Source: Prevotella sp.
GTDB lineage: Bacteria > Bacteroidota > Bacteroidia > Bacteroidales > Bacteroidaceae
Reading direction: 5' to 3'
Assembly (NCBI GenBank): GCA_017554385.1
Contig: JAFZIL010000023.1
Location: 1 to 40,223, forward strand
Length of the DNA stretch: 40,223 nucleotides
Part shown: positions 32,873-40,223 of the stretch, piece by piece
Layout: each line of letters begins with the position of its first letter
Numbering within the stretch: the first letter of the stretch is position 1
Notes under the pieces: generated by a model
Database searches by the model: none
Seen by the model: the letters and a program-made list of their open reading frames with translations, nothing else
Told to the model about the DNA's origin: nothing
Program-made: the position numbers and the translations under genes

Positions 32873-35443
32873 TTATCTTACAATGATTTTCACCGTTGAT
32901 GCCTCCTTGCCGTTCAGTCCCTGCATGACGTAGACACCAGGAGCGATGTTGGCGGGTATGTGGTAATAGCCGTCACGTGTAAAGCTCTGTGAATAGACCA
33001 TTCGTCCACCCTGATCGAAGAGCCTGACCGGCACTTGCAGCTGCGATGCGGCAACTATGTGCATGGATACCTGCTCTCCACGATTTACGACCGTACGCTC
33101 CGGTTTGATGGTGAAGCGGGCTGAAGTCTGGGTGTCGTCAGCAAGGCCCCTGATGCCTGTGAGGAACTCCTGGTCCCTGATGGTCGAACGGTAGTTGTAC
33201 CACTTCAGCTGGGCAGCTGCGGGCTGGTAAATATTCTGTCCCATCTTCAGCCGGTAGTCGAAATGCTTCTTGCGCGTGGATTCACCTTTATATTTATAAT
33301 CGGTGTTCACGACAACGGCAATGACCACGTTGTTGGCAGGCTTGCCTTGCAACTTCATGATGACGTCGCCCTCGCCCTCTACGGGCTGAGAGTAGAATAC
33401 GCGTCCCTGCTTAGTGCGATAGCACAGCATACATACCATGTTTTCGCCCATGGGGCTGAAATGCAGACTGATGATGTCGCCCTCGTTGCCGCTGACATGT
33501 AGTGGAATTTGGTTGGCACCGCTCCATCCGGGTGTGGTGCGCCATTCTGGTTGCCACCAACCGGCACTGTCGACCTCGTTGCATCGGTACATATTGGCAT
33601 AGGGCGTGGCCTTCCAAGGCTCCACTTTCTTCCAATACGGACTCCACTCCTGCTGTACGGTAATCAGCCAGTTGTCGTCGAGCAACTTTCTACAGGCGTT
33701 CGACCACTGTCCTACGTCGATCATGGCCTGACGTGCCCTATATTCCAGTATGAGGTGGCGCATCTGGGCTTCTCCCAGGCTGTCGGCCATACCTTCAAGA
33801 ACGCGGCTTTTGCAATAGCGCCATATCCAGGGGATGGAGCCTCGTCCCAGTATCTCGCTGACGAAATGCGGGAAAAGTTCGCCATACTGCACGCCACCGA
33901 GCATGTTGCGCCAGGTGCATATCTGCTGGCTACCATCGAACATATTCACGCCCTCGGCCGATGGGCCACCGAACGAGTCGTCGAGCAGCCAGCCCGAATA
34001 GCACTCGATGGGCATAAACGGGGCAATCATGTTGCCCGCACTCAGATAGCCCATGCTGGTAGGCGTCTTGCCGGTCTTTACCAGCTCGGCCTCGCCCTGC
34101 AGCCATGTGTTGCCGGCCTCCTGATACCAGGCTGAGTTCTTACAGCCCTCGAGGTCGGCAAAGATGGCGTGGATGCCTTCGTGCACGCAGGCGTTCTGCT
34201 GGAACGTCTGGTCGGTGACCGTCCACGAGGTGTAGTTCGGGTTGTCGTTGTCGTTGGTGAACGCTGGGTCGAAACAGGCTATCGGGTAGTAGCTCAGGTT
34301 GACCATAGGCCACGATGAGCCCTGATACCATGTGGCGCCCTGCCAGCCGCCCCGGTCGTACTTCGTCGCGTTGTCGCTGTAGAGTCCGCTGCCGTAGACG
34401 TAGACCGTAGAGTAGTAGCCGTTGCGGGCACGCTTGTCGGGCGGCCATCCCATCACGTCGCGGAAGAAGGCAAAGTCTTCGTTCATCTTTGCCAGCAGAC
34501 CGTCCTTCGCAGCCTCGGTGACGTGGGCGTTCAGGTTGGGTCCCCATGCCACTGCCCACCATCCGTCGGCCTTGTAGCCTTTCGCGTTGTTATTCTCAGG
34601 CAACAGCTTCGTTGGCGGGTCAAGTGCAGGGTACTCACAGCGGTAGTCGTAGAAAAGGGTGGGCTGGTATTGAGGCCATGTGTAGCTCACGCCCGGGTCG
34701 AATACGTTGTAGGTCAACTCGGTCGTGTTGCCACACTGTCGCTGGTAGATAACGGTGTATAGTCCTGGCTGTGTTGCAACGACCGAGGGCGTGCTTTGCG
34801 TGGTGCCGTCGGGCATCGTCCAGTGCCATATCGGGTCTTCTTCCTCTCCGGCAGGCAGGGTGAGCCGTGGGGCAAGCGTAATGCTTCGTCCCTCTTCCCA
34901 CGCAATGACGGTCGAGGCATCGGTGAGGGTTGCTGCTGCACATTCACTGCCCAGATAACCGAAGATGCGCAACTCGCGCACTCCGCAGGCTTTACTGCTC
35001 CGCATGTAGATGCGAAGTCGGTTGGAAGTGATGGTGACTTCGGTCGACGAGACGTTGCTGTCGTCGGGTGCTGCGAGCGTGGACACCTGTTGCCACTGAT
35101 GTCCGTCCCACCAGCTCACATAGGCTTCGTCGGGAACGACAACATCGCCGTCGGCTGCCCAATACGCGCGAACCTCTTTATATTCATTATGGCGATCCCA
35201 CTGCAGCTCCACATACTCCCACTGTCCAAACGATTCTGCACCGTGGTTGCTGCTCCAGTAGTCGGAAGAACCTGTCCGATTGTTGTTGACGAGTGAAACG
35301 GGATGCTCGTCACCGTTATAGGAGGCCAATAGTCGCGTTGCTTTGAACGAGAGGTTCTGCAACGTCTGAGCTATAGTCTGCTGGGCCTGTGCCGCAAACA
35401 GCAGACAGGTCATCACCATCATCAAAGAATGGAATTTCTTCAT
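32873..35443 (-). CDS. Secreted zincin-like HExxH protein with discoidin-like domain and T9SS tail
   Basis: Protein of 856 residues with signal peptide MKKFHSLMMVMTCLLFAAQA. Residues about 30-170 look like an F5/8-type (discoidin) domain: DYWSSNHGAESFGQWEYVELQW, then ACGVRELRIFGYLG. A short Ig/PKD-like segment follows (about 175-250). The core (about 255-560) has VHEGIHAIF (His421, Glu422, His425) and a candidate third ligand Glu442 in WYQEAGNTW. A C-terminal beta domain resembles the end of the protein at 14725-15954. The last about 75 residues (VPVRLFDQGGRMVYSQS, PGVYVMQG) are a type A T9SS sorting domain, so export to the surface or medium is expected. It is first in the 25-kb operon and directly downstream of its promoter. 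Peptidase activity is inferred from the motif alone. Confidence 0.75.
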   Translation of the reverse strand: MKKFHSLMMVMTCLLFAAQAQQTIAQTLQNLSFKATRLLASYNGDEHPVSLVNNNRTGSSDYWSSNHGAESFGQWEYVELQWDRHNEYKEVRAYWAADGDVVVPDEAYVSWWDGHQWQQVSTLAAPDDSNVSSTEVTITSNRLRIYMRSSKACGVRELRIFGYLGSECAAATLTDASTVIAWEEGRSITLAPRLTLPAGEEEDPIWHWTMPDGTTQSTPSVVATQPGLYTVIYQRQCGNTTELTYNVFDPGVSYTWPQYQPTLFYDYRCEYPALDPPTKLLPENNNAKGYKADGWWAVAWGPNLNAHVTEAAKDGLLAKMNEDFAFFRDVMGWPPDKRARNGYYSTVYVYGSGLYSDNATKYDRGGWQGATWYQGSSWPMVNLSYYPIACFDPAFTNDNDNPNYTSWTVTDQTFQQNACVHEGIHAIFADLEGCKNSAWYQEAGNTWLQGEAELVKTGKTPTSMGYLSAGNMIAPFMPIECYSGWLLDDSFGGPSAEGVNMFDGSQQICTWRNMLGGVQYGELFPHFVSEILGRGSIPWIWRYCKSRVLEGMADSLGEAQMRHLILEYRARQAMIDVGQWSNACRKLLDDNWLITVQQEWSPYWKKVEPWKATPYANMYRCNEVDSAGWWQPEWRTTPGWSGANQIPLHVSGNEGDIISLHFSPMGENMVCMLCYRTKQGRVFYSQPVEGEGDVIMKLQGKPANNVVIAVVVNTDYKYKGESTRKKHFDYRLKMGQNIYQPAAAQLKWYNYRSTIRDQEFLTGIRGLADDTQTSARFTIKPERTVVNRGEQVSMHIVAASQLQVPVRLFDQGGRMVYSQSFTRDGYYHIPANIAPGVYVMQGLNGKEASTVKIIVR

Positions 35444-35507
35444 CGTGTAGTTATATAGTTTTATGCGTTTTAATGCAGATGCCTCCTGCAGTTTTAGGAA
35501 TTTGCAA

Positions 35508-35539
35508 CAAAGTTACTGCATTTTTCTTTTCCGCGCAAA
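35508..35539 (-). promoter_or_regulatory. Promoter of the 25-kb SusCD/FAS1 operon (TTTG-N20-TAACTTTG)
   Basis: On the minus strand TTTG (complement of 35536-35539) and TAACTTTG (complement of 35508-35515) are 20 bp apart, a near-perfect Bacteroides promoter. Transcription would begin near 35500, leaving a leader of about 57 nt before the ATG at 35443. No other convincing leftward promoter was seen in the junctions down to 10620. Confidence 0.75.
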
Positions 35540-35648
35540 CATTTCTTGCTTTTTTTTTGTTTTTATTTGTTTTTCATTTCGAAGCCTTGAAATATAGTCT
35601 AAAATGATGAAAAAATCGTCTATCTACCTTATATTTATGTGGCTTTTT

Positions 35649-35680
35649 TTTGTTCGTTTCAATAAAACTTCGTATTTTTG
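35649..35680 (+). promoter_or_regulatory. Promoter of the DUF4859-like gene (TTTG-N20-TATTTTTG)
   Basis: TTTG at 35649-35652 and TATTTTTG at 35673-35680, spaced 20 bp. The expected start is near 35686 with a leader of about 58 nt. It is divergent from the operon promoter; the two -33 boxes are about 110 bp apart in the 300-bp gap, and the AT-rich stretch between them could hold shared regulator sites. I see no clear operator palindrome. Confidence 0.75.
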
Positions 35681-35743
35681 CACAAAGTTCGAAACGAAAC
35701 AATTCACTAACTTCATTTATTAACCTAAAAATTATTACATGGT

Positions 35744-38170
35744 ATGAAAACTACTTATTTGAAAAGTCTGATTACCGCCATCGTATGCCTCTTCGCTGGC
35801 ATGCAGGCACAGGCTCAGTTCAGGGGTGCAGCAGAACAGTATCCTACAGCCGACTGGTCTGGGGCTCCCATCGAGTTCGCACTCTCCGAGGTGGCCACTA
35901 CACTGGGCACCGATGCTGCCACCTTAGGCGCAGCTATCGACGAGTATGTGAAGGCAGAGACACCTGCCACCATCCTCTTCGCTGCCAACGGTACGGAATG
36001 GGCCGCAGCACTCGAAGCTGCCAACCACGGTTTCTGGATGGCTGCCGACGGCACACCTGTGGGCTATGGCGACAATTCTGTGTGGTATTGCAGTCCATCG
36101 GTCGACGAGGCGTTTACCACGCTCACCTTCAGCGTGGGGCAGATGCCCAACGTGATGAAAGAGGGCGACAAGGGAGAAACGACCATCACCCTGAGCTTCA
36201 ACGACAAACAGGCCACCTTCGCCCTGACGCTCAACGTCATCGCCAAGCCGGTGTTTGACATCCCTGAGCCTACAACTCTCCTTGAGAAGCAGCTCAACGT
36301 CGTGGGCGAGAAGGAAACCGTAGTCGAGCAGTTCCCACGCGGTGGCTACGACAGCGATCCCGTGCGCGTCTACATGGCTGACGTGCTGACAGCCCTCGGC
36401 ATCGACAACAAGGATATGGTGACCGAGTCGCTCGACAAGCTGCTCTTTGCCACTGAGTACAATACGGGTGACGTTGAAGATGGTGGAGGCATGAAGAAAG
36501 ACTCTGTAACCAACAAAACCACTGCCGGAGGCATCGGCTGGTGGGTGCGTCCTGTACAGAACGAGAACGGCGAGGAGACCGGTGAGTGCTCATCAGCAGG
36601 ATGGGGCGATGTAGACCGCTTCTTTGTCGAGCAGTTTGCCTACAACGCTGAGGCCGACTCCCTCACCTGCTATCTCGGACAGTATCCCGGCTCGTGCAAG
36701 GACGACGAGCAGTACTTCACCAATATTTATATGGTATACGGTGACAAGGCCTATCGTCTGAAGTACACCCTGAAACTCCTCACACAGGAACAAGGCAGCG
36801 GACTGAGCACATACACGAAGGTGGGCGAGGAGACCGTCACCGTCAAACAGGAGCCGCGCGACGACTATTCGGCTACTGCCGTACATCCTGACGTAGAGGC
36901 CATTGCTGCCGCTCTGGGTTGTGAGGTTGGTGCCATCGGCATGGTTGCCCTTGACGACAAGGACAACTTTGCCAACTCAACAGCCAACAATGGTGGATTC
37001 TGGTTCAGCGATGCAGGTACCGTAGTGGCTTGGGGCAATGGCGCACTCTATGTAGAGCCCACTACTGCCAACGACTACTCGACGCTCAACGTGGGTCAGC
37101 ACCCCAACCGCAACTATCAGCCCGGAGAGGAAAGCAATGCTTACCTCTACTTCACCAACGGTACCAAATACTATGCCTACACCGTCGCGCTGAAGATTAT
37201 CGAGCCACAGCACGTAGACTATGACTTCGAAAGCGTTGAGACACGCACCTTCAACGTACAGGCTCTGCTCGACAATGCCTACACACCCAACGATCTGATT
37301 ACCATTGCTCCTGAGAGCATCGAGGCCGTCCTTGGCACTGCCACACCGACCCTCTATGGTCTCAACATCGACAGCGTGGCAGCCGTGAAGGGTACCTACA
37401 GCAATGCATACAGCTGCGACCCGAAACCCGGCTTCTGGCTGAACAAGGACGGACGCGTGTCGGTATGGGGCGACGCTGACGCACGCGTGGGCATCAGCTG
37501 GATTGACAACAGCGTCATGCGCTTCTTCCAGTATCCCAACCGCAACGCCATAGGCGAAGCGTTCACCACTCAGCTGTTCCTCGTCAACGAGGAGACTGGC
37601 AAGATGATCACCGTCAACATTACCCTCAACTTCGTAGAGACTATCACAGAAGCCGAGGTGGTTGGTACCGAGAACATCATGCTGCCCGTAACCATCCAGG
37701 AGGCTGAAATCAAGATGGATCTCACTAAGCCTGCTGAGCTGCTCGGCGTGAGCGTCGACGAACTGCTCTCACCCAACAACTACTACCTGCGCGGAATGAC
37801 CGCTGGTGGTGTCTATGGCAAGGGCGTGAGTGCCGACAACGGACTCAGCTTCGACCTTGACGGTGGCTATAACGAGTATGGCGACATCTACTTCACCATC
37901 GCCAAGAAGGGCAACGACGTGGTGCTCACCATCGGTGGCAACGAAGTGGAAGACGAGTTCAAGGCCGACGCACAGTTCTGCTTCGACGTCGACGGCAAGC
38001 AGTACGTCTACTATGTCAAGCTGCTCTCGCCCAAGGGCTATGAGGATGGCATCGAGAATGTCAGCATCGACAGCAAGAGCCACACTCTCTACGACCTGAG
38101 CGGACGTCAGGTGCAGAGCCCCGTACGCGGACTCTACATCATGAACAACAAGAAGTTCATCGTGAAATAA
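35744..38170 (+). CDS. Secreted protein of repeated DUF4859-like modules
   Basis: Protein of 808 residues with signal peptide MKTTYLKSLITAIVCLFAGMQAQA. It consists of about five related modules. Each has a helix with a LGxD-type element, a G(F/W)W..(D)G.V..WG stretch and a Y.Y.GQ(Y/H)PN strand: GFWMAADGTPVGYGD (near 93), GIGWWVRPVQ (near 265), GGFWFSDAGTVVAWGN (near 415), GFWLNKDGRVSVWGD (near 562), and a degenerate last one. This pattern matches what I recall as DUF4859. The C-terminus (YDLSGRQVQSPVRGLYIMNN) is a short sorting-type tail. An upstream ATG at 35740 is followed at once by a stop, so 35744 is used. The extracellular binding role is inferred. Expression may parallel the divergent operon. 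Confidence 0.7.
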   Translation: MKTTYLKSLITAIVCLFAGMQAQAQFRGAAEQYPTADWSGAPIEFALSEVATTLGTDAATLGAAIDEYVKAETPATILFAANGTEWAAALEAANHGFWMAADGTPVGYGDNSVWYCSPSVDEAFTTLTFSVGQMPNVMKEGDKGETTITLSFNDKQATFALTLNVIAKPVFDIPEPTTLLEKQLNVVGEKETVVEQFPRGGYDSDPVRVYMADVLTALGIDNKDMVTESLDKLLFATEYNTGDVEDGGGMKKDSVTNKTTAGGIGWWVRPVQNENGEETGECSSAGWGDVDRFFVEQFAYNAEADSLTCYLGQYPGSCKDDEQYFTNIYMVYGDKAYRLKYTLKLLTQEQGSGLSTYTKVGEETVTVKQEPRDDYSATAVHPDVEAIAAALGCEVGAIGMVALDDKDNFANSTANNGGFWFSDAGTVVAWGNGALYVEPTTANDYSTLNVGQHPNRNYQPGEESNAYLYFTNGTKYYAYTVALKIIEPQHVDYDFESVETRTFNVQALLDNAYTPNDLITIAPESIEAVLGTATPTLYGLNIDSVAAVKGTYSNAYSCDPKPGFWLNKDGRVSVWGDADARVGISWIDNSVMRFFQYPNRNAIGEAFTTQLFLVNEETGKMITVNITLNFVETITEAEVVGTENIMLPVTIQEAEIKMDLTKPAELLGVSVDELLSPNNYYLRGMTAGGVYGKGVSADNGLSFDLDGGYNEYGDIYFTIAKKGNDVVLTIGGNEVEDEFKADAQFCFDVDGKQYVYYVKLLSPKGYEDGIENVSIDSKSHTLYDLSGRQVQSPVRGLYIMNNKKFIVK

Positions 38171-38207
38171 GAATCTGTAGAATACGTTCGTGCCGAACGA
38201 ACAAGCT

Positions 38208-38251
38208 GCGCCCCGAAGTACTCAGTGTCACTTCGGGGCGCGTTATTTTTT
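38208..38251 (+). terminator. Strong intrinsic terminator of the DUF4859-like gene
   Basis: Perfect 12-bp stem GCGCCCCGAAGT / ACTTCGGGGCGC (38208-38219 and 38230-38241), 10-nt loop, then GTTATTTTTT. It lies 38 bp after the stop codon. Confidence 0.92.
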
Positions 38252-38364
38252 ACTACCGAACATTCTCTCCGTTCTGGACATTAAAAAGAGAACTGTTCTC
38301 GTCGCTGACCAAAGGACGCTCGTTCGTTGCGGCACTTCCACATCACAATATGCCTGTAGAGAAT

Positions 38365-38420
38365 CGTAGGGACAGGAACAATGATACGTTGAATCAAACG
38401 ACCTCTTACCTGTCCCCGAT
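38365..38420. repeat. REP-like inverted repeat between convergent genes
   Basis: GGGACAGG (38369-38376) and CCTGTCCC (38409-38416) form an 8-bp inverted repeat around 32 bp; outer ATCG/CGAT also match. A related CCTGTCCTTGTTCCCC follows at 38431-38446. GGGACAGG-type palindromes are typical of dispersed REP elements mobilised by RAYT transposases; no transposase is present here. Confidence 0.55.
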
Positions 38421-38445
38421 GATTGAGTGCCCTGTCCTTGTTCCC

Positions 38446-39840
38446 CTATTCCCTTATCACCATCTTCTTCCCATCACGGATATACAGCCCTCTGCCGGGA
38501 GTGCCGGTGAGACGACGGCCCTGAAGGTCGTAGATTGGTTGCGTGACTGCCGAGCTGTTTACTTTCAATCTGTCCATGCCTGTTACATTCCACAGGCTAT
38601 AGTCATAAAAGACACCGGCTTCACTTTCGCCCATAGGATAGTAGGCATCGAAGTAGCCGCGCAATTCGGCGTTATCACCAGAATTCACCACACGGCCGGT
38701 GCTCTGGTAGCCTATCAGCTCGCCATAACAGTTCAGGCAACCAACGCCCTCGAGTATCAGCATGTCGTTGCTGAGTATGTACAACTTACGCTCCACACCG
38801 TCGGTAGAAGTTACATTCTCCACTTTACTGACGGTTACATCATCTGGCATAGGATAGTCATCGCCCTCTGTGAGCGTGAAGTCGTAGAGCAACAGCTCAT
38901 CGCTGTCATCTGCCGTGACGTATACTACCACGCCGTCTGCCAACTCGGGACTTCCGCTTGCAAGATAGGCAAGGTAGCTCTGCTTTTCGACATAGACCTT
39001 ACCGTCCTGCTCACGCAGTAGTACGACAGGACAGGAGGAGCTGCCTTCCACACTGCGGCCCGCGTCTACTGCTGCTGTCTCCACAGCCACCTTGAAATAT
39101 GTCTTCTCGCTGACAGTCTCTGTGCCTGTCACGTTGAAACGTGTCTCGGTCATAAACGTTTCGCGAGGCTGATTATTGGCGTAATAGCTCTGATTGTACC
39201 TCCAAGCAGTATGTTCGCCTAACATGTGAATGCTGTGGTAAGGTGCTGCATTGATGTCATGGGAAGTGAAGAGGGTGTCGCCGCCGACCTCGCAGGAGAG
39301 AAGACAATAAGTGGGGCCAGGCACAGAAAAGGGACGGGTCAGGAGTTCACAACTTCCAATACCCTCGACCCATACAGTTTTCAAATGTCCTTGGCTGCCA
39401 GTCAGGTGGAACCGGCGGAACAAACGTTCACCGCTCCTGACGGTATCAATACGAGCCACTTTCACCTCCTCATCATCGACCACCGCTGCCGTCTCACCCT
39501 CGCTCAGACTGAAGTCATAGAGAAGTTCCGGATTAATACCGTTGTAGGCAACGTACACCTTCTGGCCCTCCTGACGAAGCGCACACCAGAATCTCTCTGC
39601 GGAGTCCTGACAGATCCTTTTGTATGTCTGGCCATTAATGATGGTGTCACGGTCGACAAACAGTGTGAAGTTGTAGCTGGTTGCGCCCTGTGTCGGGTTG
39701 TATTTAGAGCAATTGTAGTGCCACGCTTTTCCATCCTCCAGAAAATCGTCATAGACACTTTGTCCCTTTGCTACAAGGCAGCATGCGGTGAAGACTATAG
39801 CAAGGGCTAACTGCAAAAAGACTAAATGTTTCTTTTTCAT
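38446..39840 (-). CDS. Secreted two-module protein with sorting-type C-terminus
   Basis: Protein of 464 residues from ATG 39840 (signal MKKKHLVFLQLALAIVFTACCLVAKG); an in-frame TTG at 39870 lies in the promoter box and is rejected. It has two tandem modules. Each begins with AWHYN / AWRYN, carries a TYK/TYFK strand, a V(Y)V..(Y/S) stretch, then LLYDF.L.EGD/E and a V..V.......R.......G..L..EG(I/V)G segment (about 35-215 and 230-420). The C-terminus PIYDLQGRRLTGTPGRGLYI resembles the tail of the protein at 35744-38170, so both may use the same export route. I do not recognise a characterised family. It is convergent with that gene. Confidence 0.7.
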   Translation of the reverse strand: MKKKHLVFLQLALAIVFTACCLVAKGQSVYDDFLEDGKAWHYNCSKYNPTQGATSYNFTLFVDRDTIINGQTYKRICQDSAERFWCALRQEGQKVYVAYNGINPELLYDFSLSEGETAAVVDDEEVKVARIDTVRSGERLFRRFHLTGSQGHLKTVWVEGIGSCELLTRPFSVPGPTYCLLSCEVGGDTLFTSHDINAAPYHSIHMLGEHTAWRYNQSYYANNQPRETFMTETRFNVTGTETVSEKTYFKVAVETAAVDAGRSVEGSSSCPVVLLREQDGKVYVEKQSYLAYLASGSPELADGVVVYVTADDSDELLLYDFTLTEGDDYPMPDDVTVSKVENVTSTDGVERKLYILSNDMLILEGVGCLNCYGELIGYQSTGRVVNSGDNAELRGYFDAYYPMGESEAGVFYDYSLWNVTGMDRLKVNSSAVTQPIYDLQGRRLTGTPGRGLYIRDGKKMVIRE

Positions 39841-39867
39841 AATCGTTATACCTTTCTTCTTACATTG

Positions 39868-39875
39868 CAAAATTA
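39868..39875 (-). promoter_or_regulatory. -7 promoter element (TAATTTTG) of the two-module protein gene
   Basis: The minus strand reads TAATTTTGC 28 bp upstream of the ATG at 39840. A TTTG further upstream is 23 bp away, slightly more than usual. Confidence 0.55.
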
Positions 39876-40045
39876 GTAAACATATCAGAAATACTTCGCA
39901 AAAGTACTACAAAATCTACTAATAGGCAAGAAATATCCGAATTTTGAATTAACCAAAAAATTAACCAAACAGTTAAATTATTGACTGACAGATTGTTGCA
40001 AAATCCAAAGGACTGATTCCGTTCATCGTCCTTACTACTGTTCTA

Positions 40046-40081
40046 GGGTGTCCAATTTGTTGTTCCTCATATTGGACACCC
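40046..40081. repeat. Perfect 11-bp inverted repeat with 14-nt loop
   Basis: GGGTGTCCAAT (40046-40056) and ATTGGACACCC (40071-40081). There is no T tract after it, so it is not a standard terminator. It could be a protein-binding palindrome or a remnant end of a mobile element. Confidence 0.8.
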
Positions 40082-40150
40082 GACTTCAGAAACTTGAATT
40101 AGGAGTCCACTTTAAAAAGTCCACATACTGCCGCAACGGGAGGCGCAGCC

Positions 40151-40200
40151 ACTCCCCTCCCTTCAAGGGGAGGGGTGGCCGAAGGCCGGGGTGGGGTCTG
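40151..40200. repeat. GC-rich palindromic repeat, third copy
   Basis: CCCCTCCC...GGGAGGGG hairpin followed by GGCCGAAGGCC and GGGGTGGGG. It shares the CCCTCCC-n-GGGAGGG core and following GGGTGG with the copies at 17705 and 17868. The G-rich strand could form a G-quadruplex. Confidence 0.75.
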
Positions 40201-40223
40201 TAAATATCAGACAGCGAGGAATA

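Larger units (their letters stand above)
39841..40223. other. Gene-free right end of the window
   Basis: About 380 bp without a credible gene. It holds the leftward promoter at 39868-39875, a perfect inverted repeat (40046-40081) and a GC-rich palindromic repeat (40151-40200). It may be the boundary of another unit beyond the window. Confidence 0.6.

Noticed and set aside
38350-39021. 223-codon rightward frame opposite the two-module secreted protein
   Set aside because: It is mostly antisense to a better gene with a signal peptide and tandem modules, and it starts inside the REP-like region.
40151-40200. GC-rich hairpin as an intrinsic terminator
   Set aside because: No T tract follows it; better explained as a dispersed palindromic repeat.

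Overview
The window is a chromosomal segment of a Bacteroidota bacterium, most likely Prevotellaceae (Prevotella or a close relative). The evidence is two SusC/SusD pairs, a hybrid two-component sensor-regulator (HTCS), T9SS-type C-terminal sorting domains, Bacteroides-type promoters (TTTG, about 20 bp, TAnnTTTG) and weak Shine-Dalgarno use. I saw no rRNA, tRNA, CRISPR, integrase or intact insertion sequence. All calls come from reading the sequence and from family knowledge; no search was run.

Layout. (1) 1-106: start of a leftward gene, probably a PLP-dependent aminotransferase. (2) 266-5139, rightward, tightly packed: recN, a degenerate trypsin-fold/TPR protein, a tRNA1(Val) m6A37 methyltransferase and an omega-amidase-type nitrilase. 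(3) 10208-5124, leftward, probably one transcript: a lipid kinase of the diacylglycerol kinase family, a CE12-type SGNH esterase, a GH106-type alpha-L-rhamnosidase and a 67-residue His-rich membrane protein. (4) 10209-10619: gap with an orphan rightward promoter and an intrinsic terminator, a candidate small RNA. (5) 35443-10620, leftward, about 25 kb, ten genes with no gap above 90 bp: HExxH protein (T9SS), FAS1 lipoprotein, SusC, SusD, FAS1 lipoprotein, FAS1 lipoprotein, SusC, SusD, HExxH protein, HTCS. (6) 35744-38170, rightward and divergent from that operon: a secreted protein of repeated DUF4859-like modules, closed by a strong terminator. (7) 39840-38446, leftward: a secreted protein with two tandem modules. 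(8) 39841-40223: promoter, a perfect inverted repeat and a GC-rich palindromic repeat.

The 25-kb operon is the most unusual gene set. It has the import and sensing parts of a polysaccharide utilisation locus (two SusCD pairs and an HTCS) but no recognisable glycosidase. Instead it carries three FAS1 (fasciclin) lipoproteins and two zincin-like HExxH proteins in a nearly mirrored order: HExxH-FAS1-SusC-SusD-FAS1 / FAS1-SusC-SusD-HExxH. I infer a surface binding and uptake system for a glycoprotein, peptide or complex glycan; the substrate is unknown. The neighbouring CE12/GH106 operon would suit rhamnogalacturonan.

The second notable signal is at DNA level. Short repeats, mostly with a 7-bp period, occur between genes and also in frame inside genes. 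Four gene junctions carry 5 x 7 bp arrays that end exactly at the downstream ATG. Similar heptamer runs encode parts of two lipoprotein signal peptides and of linkers in the HTCS and a FAS1 protein. A composite element (core CTCTGG..CAAGCGTC) sits inside three unrelated genes in more than one reading frame. A GC-rich palindrome flanks one SusD start codon as a 44-bp inverted repeat. Together these suggest repeats that invade tolerant coding and junction sites.
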